This document shows positions 10,611-22,138 of a stretch of 64,000 nucleotides of DNA, piece after piece. Source of the DNA: Neoarius graeffei (taxonomy: Eukaryota > Chordata > Actinopteri > Siluriformes > Ariidae). A program made the translations under genes and the position numbers. The DNA is taken from contig NC_083596.1 in the NCBI RefSeq assembly GCF_027579695.1, forward strand, positions 15,711,759 through 15,775,758, read 5' to 3'. Numbering within the stretch: position 1 is the stretch's first letter; each line of letters begins with the position of its first letter. Below the pieces are notes generated by a model, which had not been told where the DNA came from, did not search any database, and worked only from the letters and a program-made list of their open reading frames with translations.

Positions 10611-11177
10611 CAAATTAATATACAAAAGAGGGATACTGACTTTTCAAGAGTAAAACAAAAAAACAAAAAAAGAGGTGTTTTGAATTCAAGAATTTATTTT
10701 CATGTAGAAAGTATTTTTTTCCAAAATTGGCCTATTACGCTGAATTGATGTAGACAATCAGAAAACGTGCAAAAAATTGTCTCAAAAAACTCCACAAATT
10801 CATGCACAATTATATACAAATTCACACTATCAAACACCCTCCTCAGATAAATGCATTTTGAAAACACATAAAATAAGATAAATATAAAACATCAGCAAAA
10901 CAGATGATAAAATGTAAGTTTTCTGTTATTTATTTTTGCTAGAGCCAAGGCTGAGAACCATAAATGGCTTTGACCAACAACAAGTTAACAAGAAATCCAT
11001 GATATTTGCAATATTCTAACATTATATAATCGACTCTCATGGTGTCAACAACTGCCAAGAAACAGCTTCTATTAAGGAGTTATGGCATGAGAGTTAATAA
11101 GTGTCTTGGAGTAAAAAAACTCACACTCTGTATAATGCACACTTCTCTGAAATGTATTTTCCCCTATACAGACAATA
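10611..11177. other. No gene seen; AT-rich
   Basis: No recognised exon or repeat. Confidence 0.5.
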
Positions 11178-11245
11178 CACTGTCAGAAATAGGGGTACAG
11201 TAGGAGTTCATTTCTGTCCCTCAAGGTACGATCTACACTAATGTA

Positions 11246-12856
11246 AAGTGGTGCTTGAAAGTTTGTGAACCCTTTAGAATTTTCTGTATTTCTGCATAAA
11301 TATGACCTAAAACATCATCAGATTTTCACACAAGTCCTAAAAGTAGATAAAGAGAACCCAGTTAAACAAATGAGACAAAAATATTATACTTAGTCATTTA
11401 TTTATTGAGGAAAATGATCCAATATTACATATCTGTGAGTGGCAAAAGTATGTGAACCTCTAGGATTAGCAGTTCATTTGAAGGTGAAATTAGAGTCAGG
11501 TGTTTTCAATCAATGGGATGACAATCAGGTGTGAGTGGGCACCCTGTTTTATTTAAAGAACAGGGATCTATCAAAGTCTGATCTTCACAACACATGTTTG
11601 TGGAAGTGTATCATGGCACGAACAAAGGAGATTTCTGAGGACCTCAGAAAAAAACGTTGTTGATGCTCATCAGGCTGGAAAAGGTTACAAAACCGTCTCT
11701 AAAGAGTTTGGACTCCACCAATCCACAGTCAGACAGATTGTGTACAAATGGAGGAAATTCAAGACCATTGTTACCCTCCCCAGGAGTGGTCGACCAACAA
11801 AGATCACTCCAAGAGCAAGGCGTGTAATAATCGGCGAGGTCACAAAGGACCCCAGGGTAACTTCTAAGCAACTGAAGGCCTCTCTCACATTGGCTAATGT
11901 TAATGTTCATGAGTCCACCATCAGGAGAACACTGAACAACAATGGTGTGCATGGCAGGGTTGCAAGGAGAAAGCCACTGCTCTCCAAAAAGAATATTGCT
12001 GCTCATCTGCAGTTTGCTAAAGATCACGTGGACAAGCCAGAAGGCTATTGATAAAATGTTTTGTGGACGGATGAGAACAAAATAGAACTTTTTTGTTTAA
12101 ATGAGAAGCGTTATGTTTGGAGAAAGGAAAACATTGCATTCCAGCATAAGAACTTTGTCCCATCTGTGAAACATGGTGGTGGTAGTATCATGGTTTGGGC
12201 CTGTTTTGCTGCATCTGGGCCAGGACGGCTTGCCATCATTGATGGAGCAATGAATTCTGAATTATACCAGCAAATTCTAAAGGAAAATGTCAGGACATCG
12301 GTCCATGAACTGAATCTCAAGAGAAGGTGGGTCATGCAGCAAGACAACGACCCTAAGCACACAAGTTGTTCTACCAAAGAATGGTTAAAGAAGAATAAAG
12401 TTAATGTTTTGGAATGGCCAAGTCAATGTCCTGACCTTAATCCAATTGAAATGTTGTGGAAGGACCTGAAGCGAGCAGTTCATGCGAGGAAACCCACCAA
12501 CATCCCAGAGTTGAAGCTATTCTGTATGGAGGAATGGGCTAAAATTCCTCCAAGCCGGTGTGCAGGACTGATCAACAGTTACCGGAAACGTTTAGTTGCA
12601 GTTATTGCTGCACAAGGGGGTCACACCAGTTACTGAAAGCAAAGGTTCACATATGTTTGCCACTCACAGGTATGTAATACTGGATCATTTTCCTCAGTAA
12701 ATAAATGACCAAGTATAATATTTTTGTCTCATTTGTTTAACTGGGTTCTCTTTATCTACTTTTCGGACTTGTGTGAAAATCTGATGATGTTTTAGGTCAT
12801 ATTTATGCAGAAATATAAAAAATTCTAAAGGGTTCACAAACTTTCAAGCACCACTG
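11246..12856 (+). mobile_element. Tc1-like element family A, copy A1
   Basis: 1.6 kb between TA duplications. Both ends match the family terminus (C)AGTGGTGCTTGAAAGTTTG, with inverted repeats of about 200 bp containing an internal GTGAGTGGCAAAAGTATGTG-type motif, an IR/DR arrangement. It sits inside MITE O1. Confidence 0.9.
11613..12636 (+). pseudogene. Tc1 transposase, family A1, broken
   Basis: Starts [11 protein letters not shown]. An extra A in the A-run near 11650 shifts the frame, and a TGA-TAA pair near 12049 replaces the codons before NVLW. The second part is open: paired-like DNA-binding region first, then WTDENKIELF (first Asp), [10 protein letters not shown] (second Asp) and [13 protein letters not shown] (Glu), a DD34E layout. 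It ends GGHTSY. Not able to make active protein. Confidence 0.9.
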
Positions 12857-13099
12857 TACCCCCTAGGGCTCATTACTGGACCTCAAGGTAACTATATGTG
12901 CACCTTTTTTAGGCCAACAAGGTACATAAAGGGTACAAAGAAGTACTTTAGAAGGTACTGCTCCAGTGACAAATCATTGTACTCCTAAAGGCACAATAAT
13001 GTACTTTATTTTCTGAGAGTGTAACCTATATCTGTTCATTTTTACGAGCAATGAAATTGACATTTCCTCCACTTTCCATTCAGTGCCAGTAAGCTCGGA

Positions 13100-13760
13100 T
13101 TCCCCTTGTACTTGATTTCCATCTTGTGGCCATTTTGAGAGTATTCAGGCTTATAACTGTGAGCGGGTGAGATTTATGGTAAATAGAGTTCACAATTAAT
13201 TGTAGTTTCCCGGCAGTAGTTAATATGCTCTATTAACGTCCCAAAACAATTTTTGCTCCAATAAAGTTTGTTAGATTGTAAGACCCTTTAGAGGCTTGAC
13301 ATGACGGGCAGAATTTGTCCAGAAGGCAGTGCAATCTGCTGCAAGTTTCCAAAGACCAACCAAGTTATCAACAATAAAATACTTTACATTATAGACATTC
13401 TTATCCAGAGCAATACACACAGCCTGGGGAGCAGTTGGGGGTTAGGGGCCTTGTTCAAGGGCAGTTCAGCCATGGATTTTCCTACCAGTCCAGGGAATCA
13501 AACCAGTGACCCTTTGGACCCAAGGCTGCTTTGCTAACCTTTAGGCCATGGCTGCCCCTTGCAGTGTGAAGTGTTACTGTCTGTGTGGAGATTCTGTACA
13601 TATCTGTGTGGGGCTCCGTCAGGTTCTCTGGTTTCCTCCCACCCCCTAAAACATACCAGTAGATAGCTTGGCCATATTAAATTACCCACTGATGAGAATC
13701 TGACCCAGGGTATGTACCCACATCACACCCACTGTTCCCATACAAAAAGTGTGCTTGTAT
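13100..13760. repeat. Old SINE-like fragments
   Basis: 13400-13560 (CAGCCTGGGGAGCAGTTGGG, GGGGCCTTGTTCAAGGGCAG) and 13580-13740 (TGGTTTCCTCCCACC) resemble tails and bodies of fish SINEs, heavily diverged. No gene. Confidence 0.4.
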
Positions 13761-14377
13761 GCTTTGCCCTTATTTAGGGTCAAAAACTTATGACTCCACA
13801 TCGTAAGACTACAGAATTGTCAGACAGAACCCATATGATACCAAGGTCTCGATATATGCATGTTACCAGACAGCTGATATGACCTCATGATTTGATTGTA
13901 CTCGGTAGTTTACAAGCTAGCTAATTTTCACTTGAGTTAGCAAGCCAGAACATTATCGAGCTGGCTAGCTAGCAAGGTTTGACTGTAGACTTACATTTTA
14001 ACAGGAAATAGATCACACAAATTACAAAGGAAATCATTTCATCTATATTGTTCCTGCTACCAAGTGCAAAGTTACTTTCATATAAAGTGGTAAAAAGTAT
14101 GCTAACATATTTAGCCTGAATTCTTGCATGTTTAATCCCTTCTGAGAGATTTTTCTGATTGACTAAAGTTTCAACTGAAGGCTAGCTTAAGAACAAAAAC
14201 AGCACACTTGTTAAGTATCTTACAAAGTAGATTTTAATCATCCAGATAACCAAAAATCTAAACTTTTCAATCATAGAAAGGCTAGTAACATTTCTAATGA
14301 CTTCTGAGATAAGGGTTTGGTGGACTAGCTTTCTTTCTTTCTTGCAAAGTATATTACAAATGATCACATCTTGTATA
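13761..14377. other. No gene seen
   Basis: AT-rich sequence with several GCTAGCTAG motifs and no exon. Confidence 0.45.
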
Positions 14378-15967
14378 CAGTGGTGCTTGAAAGTTTGCGA
14401 ACCCTTTAGAATTTTCTATATTTCTGCATAAATATGACCTAAAACATCATCAGATTTTCACACAAGTCCGAAAAGTAGATAAAGAGAACCCAGTTAAACA
14501 AATGAGACAAAAATATTATACTTGGTCATTTATTTATTGAGGAAAATTATCCAATATTACATATCCGTGAGTGGCAAAATATGTGAACCTTTGCTTTCAG
14601 TATCTGGTGTGACCCCCTTGTGCAGCAATAACTGCAACTAAACATTTCCGGTAACTGTTGATCAGTCCTGCACACCAGCTTGGAGGAATTTTAGCCCATT
14701 CCTCCATACAGAACAGCTTCAACTCTGGGATGTTGGTGGGTTTCCTCACATGAACTGCTCGCTTCAGGTCCTTCCACAACATTTCGATTGGATTAAGGTC
14801 AGGACTTTGACTTGGCCATTCCAAAACATTAACTTTATTCTTCTTTAACTATTCTTTGTGAGAACGACTTGTGTGCTGAGGGTCGTTGTCTTGCTGCATG
14901 ACCCACCTTCTCTTGAGATTCAATTCATGGACAGATGAATTTGCTGGTATAATTCAGAATTCATTGTTTCATCAATTATGGCAAGCCGTTCTGGCCCAGA
15001 TGCAGCAAAACAGGCCCAAACCATGATACTTCCACCATCATGTTTCACAGATGGGATAAGGTTCTTATGCTGGAATGTAGTGTTTTCCTTTCTCCAAACA
15101 TAACGCTTCTTATTTAAACCAAAAAGTTCTATTTTGGTCTCATCCGTCCACAAAACATTTTTCCAATAGCCTTCTAGCTCATCCACGTGATCTTTAGCAA
15201 ACTGCAGATGAGCAGCAATGTTCTTTTTGGAGAGCAATAGCTTTCTCCTTGCAACCCTGCCATGCACACCATTGTTGTTCAGTGTTCTCCTGATGGTGGA
15301 CTCATGAACATTAACATTAGCCAATATGAGAGAAGCCTTCAGTTGCTTAGAAGTTACCCTGGGGTCCTTTGTGACCTCGCCGATTATTACACGCCTTGTT
15401 CTTGGAGTGATCTTTGTTGGTCGACCACTCCTGGGGAGGGTAACAATGGTCTTGAATTTCCTCCATTTGTACATAATCTGTCTGACTGTGGATTGGTGGA
15501 GTCCAAACTCTTTAGAGACGGTTTTGTAACCTTTTCCAGCCTGATGAGCATCAACAACGCTTTTTCTGAGGTCCTCAGAAATCTCCTTTGTTCGTGCCAT
15601 GATACACTTCCACAAATGTGTGTTGTGAAGATCAGACTTCGATAGATCCCTGTTCTTTAAATAAAACAGGGTGCCCACTCACACCTGATTGTCATCCCAT
15701 TGATTGAAAACACCTGACTCTAATTTCACCTTCAAATTAACTGCTAATCCTAGAGGTTCACATACTTTTGACACTCACAGATAGGTAATATTAGATAATT
15801 TTCCTCAATAAATAAATGACCAAGTATAATATTTTTGTCTCATTTGTTTAACTGGGTTCTCTTTATCTACTTTTAGGACTTGTGTGAAAATCTGATGATG
15901 TTTTAGGTCATATTTATGCAGAAATACAGAAAATTCTAAAGGGTTCACAAACTTTCAAGCACCACTG
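14378..15967 (-). mobile_element. Tc1-like element family A, copy A2
   Basis: 1.59 kb with family A inverted termini and TA on each side, minus orientation. Confidence 0.9.
14597..15600 (-). pseudogene. Tc1 transposase, family A2, broken
   Basis: The longest open stretch among the A copies runs from [20 protein letters not shown] at 15600 through [10 protein letters not shown] and [14 protein letters not shown] to 14920. There a small deletion shifts the frame, and the second catalytic Asp region is damaged before [17 protein letters not shown]. It ends GGHTRY at 14597. Confidence 0.9.
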
Positions 15968-16634
15968 TATTACATCTCTTTCTTTGTTTCTAAGTATAAT
16001 TAAATAACATTTGCTGGCATTGAGTGGTATATCAGATATATTCCATTCAGCTAGCGTGATATTGAACAAGTCAAAGACAAGTCATTTTTAATTTTTAATT
16101 GTCATTTTTAATCTGTATATATCATATAATGTATACTTAAAACCAAGCGTTAAACTCCCAGAAGTCATTGGTGGGTTGAAACATTCTTTTCTTATGTTAC
16201 TCCATTCTTTTCTTATTATTTCACTCAATAAATCATAGTAGTTACTGAATTATACGCTTTAAGATGATTAACTGAAGAGTAAACTAAGACTCTAAGGAGT
16301 TAGAACACCATTAGAACCTTTTGAAAGTGAATGAAAATGAAAATGTCACTTGGGGTTCCAGTTTTTGTACGTTTACGTGGCAAAATCAGAGCAATGTTCC
16401 AGGCCGTTTCCCGGAAACTGATCTTTGTAATAATTTATCCAACAGTTTTGATAGTAGTTCTAATGTTATTGCTCTTCCACAGGGACTTGTAGGAACATAA
16501 TCTAAGCCGAATAATAAACATTTTATTATTCTGTTACATTCATAGGAAAAGCTGTTCCTTTATGTTTTCCACCACTGGAAAGTCTTCAGGATGGTGGACT
16601 TTGTGTTTTTCTTGGTAACAAAGTGAGGGAAAGT
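15968..16634. other. No gene; fragment of fold-back MITE P
   Basis: 16010-16070 (TGAGTGGTATATCAGATATA then TTCCATTCAGCTAGC) matches one arm of MITE P at 47384-47703. The rest is unassigned AT-rich sequence. Confidence 0.5.
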
Positions 16635-16935
16635 GCAGCGGTTAGCACTGTCGACTCATAGCAAGAAGGTTCCGGGTTCTAACCTCATGGCCAATAGGGT
16701 CTTTCCTGTGTGGAGTTTGCATGTTCTCCCCATGTCTGTGTGGGTTTCCCCCACAGTTCAAAGACATGTAGATTAGGTAAAATACCCAGCCACTGGAGTT
16801 GCACAAGCCAGTGCATACTTAGTGCCGGTCCTGAGCCTGGATAGGTTGGGGAGGGTTGCATCAGGAAGGGTATCCAGTGTAAAACCTATGCCAAATCAAA
16901 TATGTGGGTCTGGATGATCCACTGTGGCGACCTTT
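16635..16935 (+). repeat. Second SINE family, diverged copy
   Basis: The head resembles the main SINE (AGCGGTTAGCACTGTCGACT). The tail differs, with GGTTGGGGAGGGTTGCATCA and CCACTGTGGCGACC, the tail type of DANA-like fish SINEs. Confidence 0.65.
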
Positions 16936-17938
16936 AACAGTGGCAGCCAAATGAAGACAAACAAGAAGAAGAAGAAAATGAGGGAAAGACTGCACATAGT
17001 ACTGTAACTTGTTTTTGTGGACATTCCACAACATGAAAAGCAACAAAAATGAAGAAAGAGTCAGATATGTTGTTCTACAATACCAACTATTGGTATTGGC
17101 CTATTGCTGTGGTACAAGATGAATAAAAACACTTCGGAATTACTGCTGTTGATGAATGGAAGGAAAACAATCAACTTTACATTGGGCTGCATCATACCAC
17201 CTTGCGGTTGATTATTTTCCAGAAAACGCCGTGTTTTCTTCCTTCTACTTTGAATTTCTGCAATGTGACTAAGATGTTCAGCTGATATATCTCAAACAGA
17301 GTCATCTGCAGTAAGATAAAGTTCTAATCTGTTGGGTCCTCCGGCCAAGGAAATGAATTTCCCCAGTTTTTTGGAGGTCTCAAATGATGTAAAATTAAGT
17401 GATGTTGAATAATCATCGAAGAAAATGTTTTTAAAGAAATATTTCTGTTTGAATTTGGGTGCATCACACATTCCTGCATACTGTAGGTTTATTGAAAAAC
17501 AAAACAAACCCAAACATCTCCATACATTATTACAGAGAGTAGGGATTTCAACAAAATGTGCATACTGTTGAACCCAGTTCCCACAAAAAAAAAAAAAAAC
17601 ACAGCACACCATTCACAGCACGAATAATCTTTTTGATGTATGTCCACGAGAATATCTTATCTGTACACATGAACAAAGGTGGATCTTCTTGAAAATGTGT
17701 ACACATAAAAGTTAGGTCACATGTCTGTAGGAAAGATGTCAGTGTTTTACGCTTTCACTCCGAGTCTGAAGTGCAAAAACCAATTCTACATGATATAAAG
17801 GTGCTCAAATGCCTCCTTGGGTTGGCTCAAAATCATGCAGTGGATGATGATTTTAAAAAGCATGAGCAATTAACCATGTGTTCATATGCAGCTTATGAAT
17901 CTCAGACTCTTCAGACACTTCAGAGGTACAGTGTCTTG
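16936..17938. other. No gene seen
   Basis: AT-rich; poly-A run at 17585-17599. Nothing recognised. Confidence 0.5.
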
Positions 17939-18142
17939 CAAAACTATCCATCCCCCTGTGTGTTTGTCCTGTTCTGTCGCATTACAAGCTGGAATTAAAA
18001 TGGATTTTTGGAGGGTTAGCACCATTTGATTTACACAACATGCCTAACACTTTAAAGGTGAAAATTGTTGTTTTATTGTGACAATAATTAACATGAAATA
18101 AAACAGAAATCTAGAGTATGCATAGGTATTCACCCCCCCAAG

Positions 18143-19130
18143 TCAATACTTTGTAGAGCCACTTTTTGCCGCAATTCCAGCTGCAAGTCTCTTGGGGTAT
18201 GTCTCTATAAGCTTAGCACATCTAGCCACTGGGATTTTTGCCCATTCCTCAAGGCAAAACTGCTCCAACTCCTTCAAGTTAGATGGGTTGTGTTGGTGTA
18301 CAGCAATCTTCAAGTTGTGCCACAGATTCTCAATTGGATTGAGGTCTGGGCTTTGACTAGGCCACTCCAAGACATTCAAATGTTTCCTTTTAAACCACTC
18401 CAGTGTAGCTTTAGCAGTATGTTTAGGGTCATTGTCCTGCTGGAACGTGAACCTTCTTCCCAGTCTCAAACCTCTGGCCGACTCAAACAGGTTTTCCTCC
18501 TGAATTGCCCTGTATTTAGTGCCATTCATCTTTCCTTCAGTCCTGACCAGCTTTCCTGTCCCTGCAGATGAAAAACATCCCCACAGCATGATGCTGCCAC
18601 CACCATGCTTCACTGTAGGGATGGTGTTCTCAGGGTGTTGGGTTTGCGCCACACACTGCATTTCCCATGATGGCCAAAAAGTTCAATTTTTGTCTCATTT
18701 GACCAGAGAATCTTCTTCCATGTGTTTGGGGAGTCTGCAACATGCTGTTGGGCAAACTCCAAACATGTTTTCTCAAGCAATTACTTTTTTCTGGCCACTC
18801 TTCCATAAAGCCCCGCTCCGGAGTGTACGGCTTAAAGTGGTCCTATGGACAGATACTCCCATCTCTGCTGTGGCTCTCTGCAGCTCCTTCACTGTTATCT
18901 TTGGTGTCTTTGTTGCATCTCTGATTAATGCCCTCCTTGCCCGGTCTGTGAGTTTTGGTGGGTGGCCTTCTCTTGTCAGGTTTGTAGTGGTGACATATTC
19001 TTTCCATTTTGCTATAATGGATTTAATGGTGCTCCCTGGGATATTCAAAGTTTGGGATATTTTTTATGACCCAACCTATACTTCTCCACAACTTTGTCTC
19101 TGACCTGTTTGGAGGCTCCTTGGTTCTCAT
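18143..19130 (-). pseudogene. Tc1 transposase, family B1, broken
   Basis: From the start codon at 19130 (MRTKE) the frame is lost within about 20 codons. It continues in another frame as [17 protein letters not shown] and [17 protein letters not shown] (helix-turn-helix region), breaks again near 18773, and resumes through [11 protein letters not shown] and [25 protein letters not shown] and [13 protein letters not shown] to GSTKY at 18143. All three DDE residues persist, in separated frames. Confidence 0.9.
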
Positions 19131-19292
19131 GTTGCTTGCTTAGTCGTGTTGCAGAGTCAAAGTCCTTCCAGAACAGGTTGAGTTATACAGACATCATGTG
19201 ATAGATCCTGTGACACTTTGATTGCACACAGGAGGATCTTAATCAACTAATTATGTGACTTATGAAGTGAATTGGTTGGACCAGCCCTTATA

Positions 19293-20784
19293 CTAGTGCA
19301 TCTCAAAAAATTAGAATATTGTGAAAAGTTCAATATTTTCCATTAGTTATTTAAGAAAGTGAAAATGTTATATATTATAGACTCGCTACACATAAACTAA
19401 AATGTTTCAAGCATTTTTCTATTTTAATTTTAATCAGTATGGCATACAGTACAAAAACATTTAAAAAAAACCATTTCAAAATATTAGAATATTTCATTTT
19501 GAGTTTGAGTAAAACAGTATGAACACAGTGTATCTCTTGGTCTAGTTCAGTACACACAACCACAATCATGGGGAAGACTGCTGACTTGACTGTTGTCCAG
19601 AAGATCATCACTGATGCCCTCCACAAGGAGGGTAAGCCACAAAAGCTCATTGCTGAAAAGGGTGGCTGGAAAAGGTGCACAAGCAACAGGGATGGCCACG
19701 GTCTTGAGAGGATTGTCAAGAAAAGTTGATTCAAGAACTTGGGAGAGCTTCACAAGGAGTGGACTGAGGCTGGTGTCAGTGTATCAAGACCCATCACGAA
19801 CAGATATCTTCAAGAAAGGGGATACAACTTTCGCATTCCTAATATCAAGCTACTCCTGAGCCAGAGACAATGTCAGAAGTGTCTTATCTGGGCTAAGGAG
19901 AGAAAGAAATGGACTGTTGTTCAGTGGTCCAAAGTCCTCTTTTCAGATGAAAGTACATTTTGCATTTAATTTGTAAATCACGGTTCTAGAGTCTGGAGGA
20001 AGAGTGGAGAGGCACAGAATCCAAGGTGTTTGAAGCCCAGTGTGAAGTTTCCACAGTCTGTGATGATTTGGGGTGCCATGTCATCTGCTGGTGTTGGTCC
20101 ACTGTATTTTATCAAGTCCAAAGTCAACACAGCCATCTACCAGGAGATTTTAGAGCATTTCATGCTTCCATCTGCTGACGAGCTTTTTGGAGATGCTGAT
20201 TTCCTTTTCCAGCAGGACTTAGCACCTATCCACAGTGCCAAAACTACTACCAAATGGTTTGCTGACCATGATATTACTGTGTTTGCTTGGCCAGCCAACT
20301 TGCCTGACCTGAACCCCATAAAGAATCTATGGGGTATTGTCAAGAGGAAGTTGAGAAACACCCGACCCAAAAATACAGATACGCTGAAGGCCACTATCAA
20401 AGCAACCTGGGCTTCAATAACACCTCAGCAGTGCCACAGACTGATCACCTCCATGCCACACCGCATTGATACAGTAATTCATGGTAAAGGAGCCCCAACC
20501 AAGTATTGAGTGTATAAATGAATATACTTTTCAGAAGTTGGACATTTCTGTATTGTAAATCCTTTTTCTGATTGATCTTCAGGAATATTCTAATAATTTG
20601 AGATACTGGATTTCTGATTTTCATGAGCTATAAGCCATAATCATCAAAATTAAAACAAAAAAGGCTTTAAATATTTCACTTTACATGTAATGAATATAGA
20701 ATATATGAAAGTTTACCTTTTTGAATTAAATTATGAAAAAAAAGTTACTTTTTCATGGTATTCTAATTTTTTGAGATGCACTAG
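19293..20784 (+). mobile_element. Tc1/mariner element H, nested in Tc1-B1
   Basis: Termini CTAGTGCATCTCAAAAAATT and its inverted match at the right, both flanked by TA. The interior has repeated TTAGAATAT motifs near both ends. It is inserted in the 3'-terminal non-coding part of B1; B2 shows the uninterrupted sequence (29290-29310). Confidence 0.9.
19568..20509 (+). pseudogene. Transposase of element H, broken, catalytic Glu replaced by Lys
   Basis: Starts MGKTADLTVVQKIITDALHK. An early deletion loses part of the first helix-turn-helix. A stop falls after IVKKS and another after SDESTFCI. The long final frame has IWGAMSSAGVGPLYF, LFQQDLAPIHSAK (second Asp) and LPDLNPIKNLWG, where the family normally has E in NPIENLW. 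This copy would be dead even without the stops. It ends GAPTKY. Confidence 0.9.
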
Positions 20785-21008
20785 TATAGGGGTTTCATAC
20801 GAAAGGGGGTGAATACTTATGCACATTCCAGATTTCTGTTTTTTTAACTTAATTATTGTTTGTTTCACAATAAAACAACAATTTGCATCTTTAAAGTGGT
20901 AGGCATGTTATGTAAATCAAATGGTGCTAACCCTCCAAAAATCAATTTTAATTCCAGCTTGTAATGCGACAAAACACCAAGGGGGATGAATACTTTTGCA
21001 AGACACTA

Positions 21009-22096
21009 CTTTAGACTCCTGATTGGTTGTAAATCAAAGAATTTACAAAACGTGACATGTTATGAGAAACACAGCTACATCCAATCTAAAGTTAGAATAC
21101 TTGTAAAAAAAAATACAATAATCAATAATGCTAACACTTAGAACAATTATAATGCATTGTATGGAGTCGTATAAAGTCTTATAACACATTTGCTGGTTAG
21201 AATTGGGAAATGAGCGATAGATAAATGCAGATGGAAGTTGTATTTCAGAGGAAAGCAAATTGTTTTTATTTGTAAGGGCAAACCTAAGACCTACTTGTGA
21301 AATTTTTAATCATATTTAATGTCAGTGAATTATAGCTACAAGCGAAAAAGCCAAATTTGGTCAATTTTGTCACGTTTTAATTAAGAAAAATGATTAAAAA
21401 CAACTTCCAGGATATAGTTACATGCTTTTAGTTTGGGAATATATTCGCATTAGCTAATACATACTATACTTACAAATCACTTCTAAGTAGCCACTAATCG
21501 AAAACAATATTGATGGTTTAGAAGCCTTTATACGAAATTAATTAATACATTATAATTTGCAAGTGTTTCCTACACTTATTTTGCTGCACACTGAGTGAGT
21601 GTTTTCGTCTCATTTCCAAACAGATGATATGTCATATGACCTAAAAAAAACCAAAAAAAACCCCAAAACAAACAAACAAGCAAAAAAAAAAAGTGCAACT
21701 GATGGCACTGTGGTCTGCGGTCAAAATTGGGGACCATTTTTTCAGCCCTACACGGTCCCTGTTTCCATTTTCCGTCTACTCAAAAAAAAAAAAATTAATA
21801 TCACGTTGAGGCAGCAGTGTTTGTGTAAATTGGTCAATTGGAACAGTACCAAGCATATCTCTTTCTCTCTTTGTCTATGTGGTCTCCTTCTTTTATGGAC
21901 CGGTTCCCTGTCACACACAGCTTCAGATTTTCAGATTCGCTACATTTTCATCAAACCATACACAAACCACAATTCCCTTTCAATACCATGTTTTAAAACT
22001 ATTTGTATGGTTTGTTCAGCAGGTGTTGCCAGGGTGACACTGTTTGCTGCTGGTTCTGTCTTCTCCGCTCTCCATTGATATGACTCCATTCCGTCA
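21009..22096. other. DHRS11 downstream flank / 3' UTR region
   Basis: No exon or transposon recognised. This is where the DHRS11 3' UTR and polyadenylation signal (minus strand) should lie, but none is certain. A-rich tracts at 21640-21690 and 21780-21793. Confidence 0.5.
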
Positions 22097-22138
22097 CTAG
22101 GATACCTGCTCCACCGGGCGCATCTGCACGTCTCCGAT
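22097..22138 (-). CDS. dhrs11: DHRS11 terminal coding exon 7
   Basis: A short final coding exon follows a 94-bp intron. Acceptor CCGTCTGTAG precedes ATC GGA GAC GTG; it encodes [13 protein letters not shown] and ends in TAG at 22099-22097. The 3' UTR must run below 22097, but no certain polyadenylation site was identified. Confidence 0.92.
   Translation of the reverse strand: MGDVQMRPVEQVS

Larger units (their letters stand above)
11178..13021 (+). mobile_element. MITE family O, copy 1, interrupted by Tc1-A1
   Basis: Ends CACTGTCAGAAATA and TATTTTCTGAGAGTG form inverted termini. The roughly 230-bp MITE is rich in GGTAC motifs and is split at a TA by Tc1-A1. Copies 2 and 3 are at 53103-54927 and 55437-56917. 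Confidence 0.7.
17939..21008 (-). mobile_element. Tc1-like element family B, copy B1, with mariner H nested inside
   Basis: Termini CAGTGTCTTGCAAAACTATC and the reverse of TTTTGCAAGACACTA, TA at the left side. The transposase is minus. Net of the 1.49-kb insert the element is about 1.58 kb, the usual Tc1 length. Confidence 0.9.

Noticed and set aside
15262..15645. 127-codon frame antisense to the Tc1-A2 transposase
   Set aside because: A mirror frame of the transposase, repeated antisense in every A copy; no independent features.
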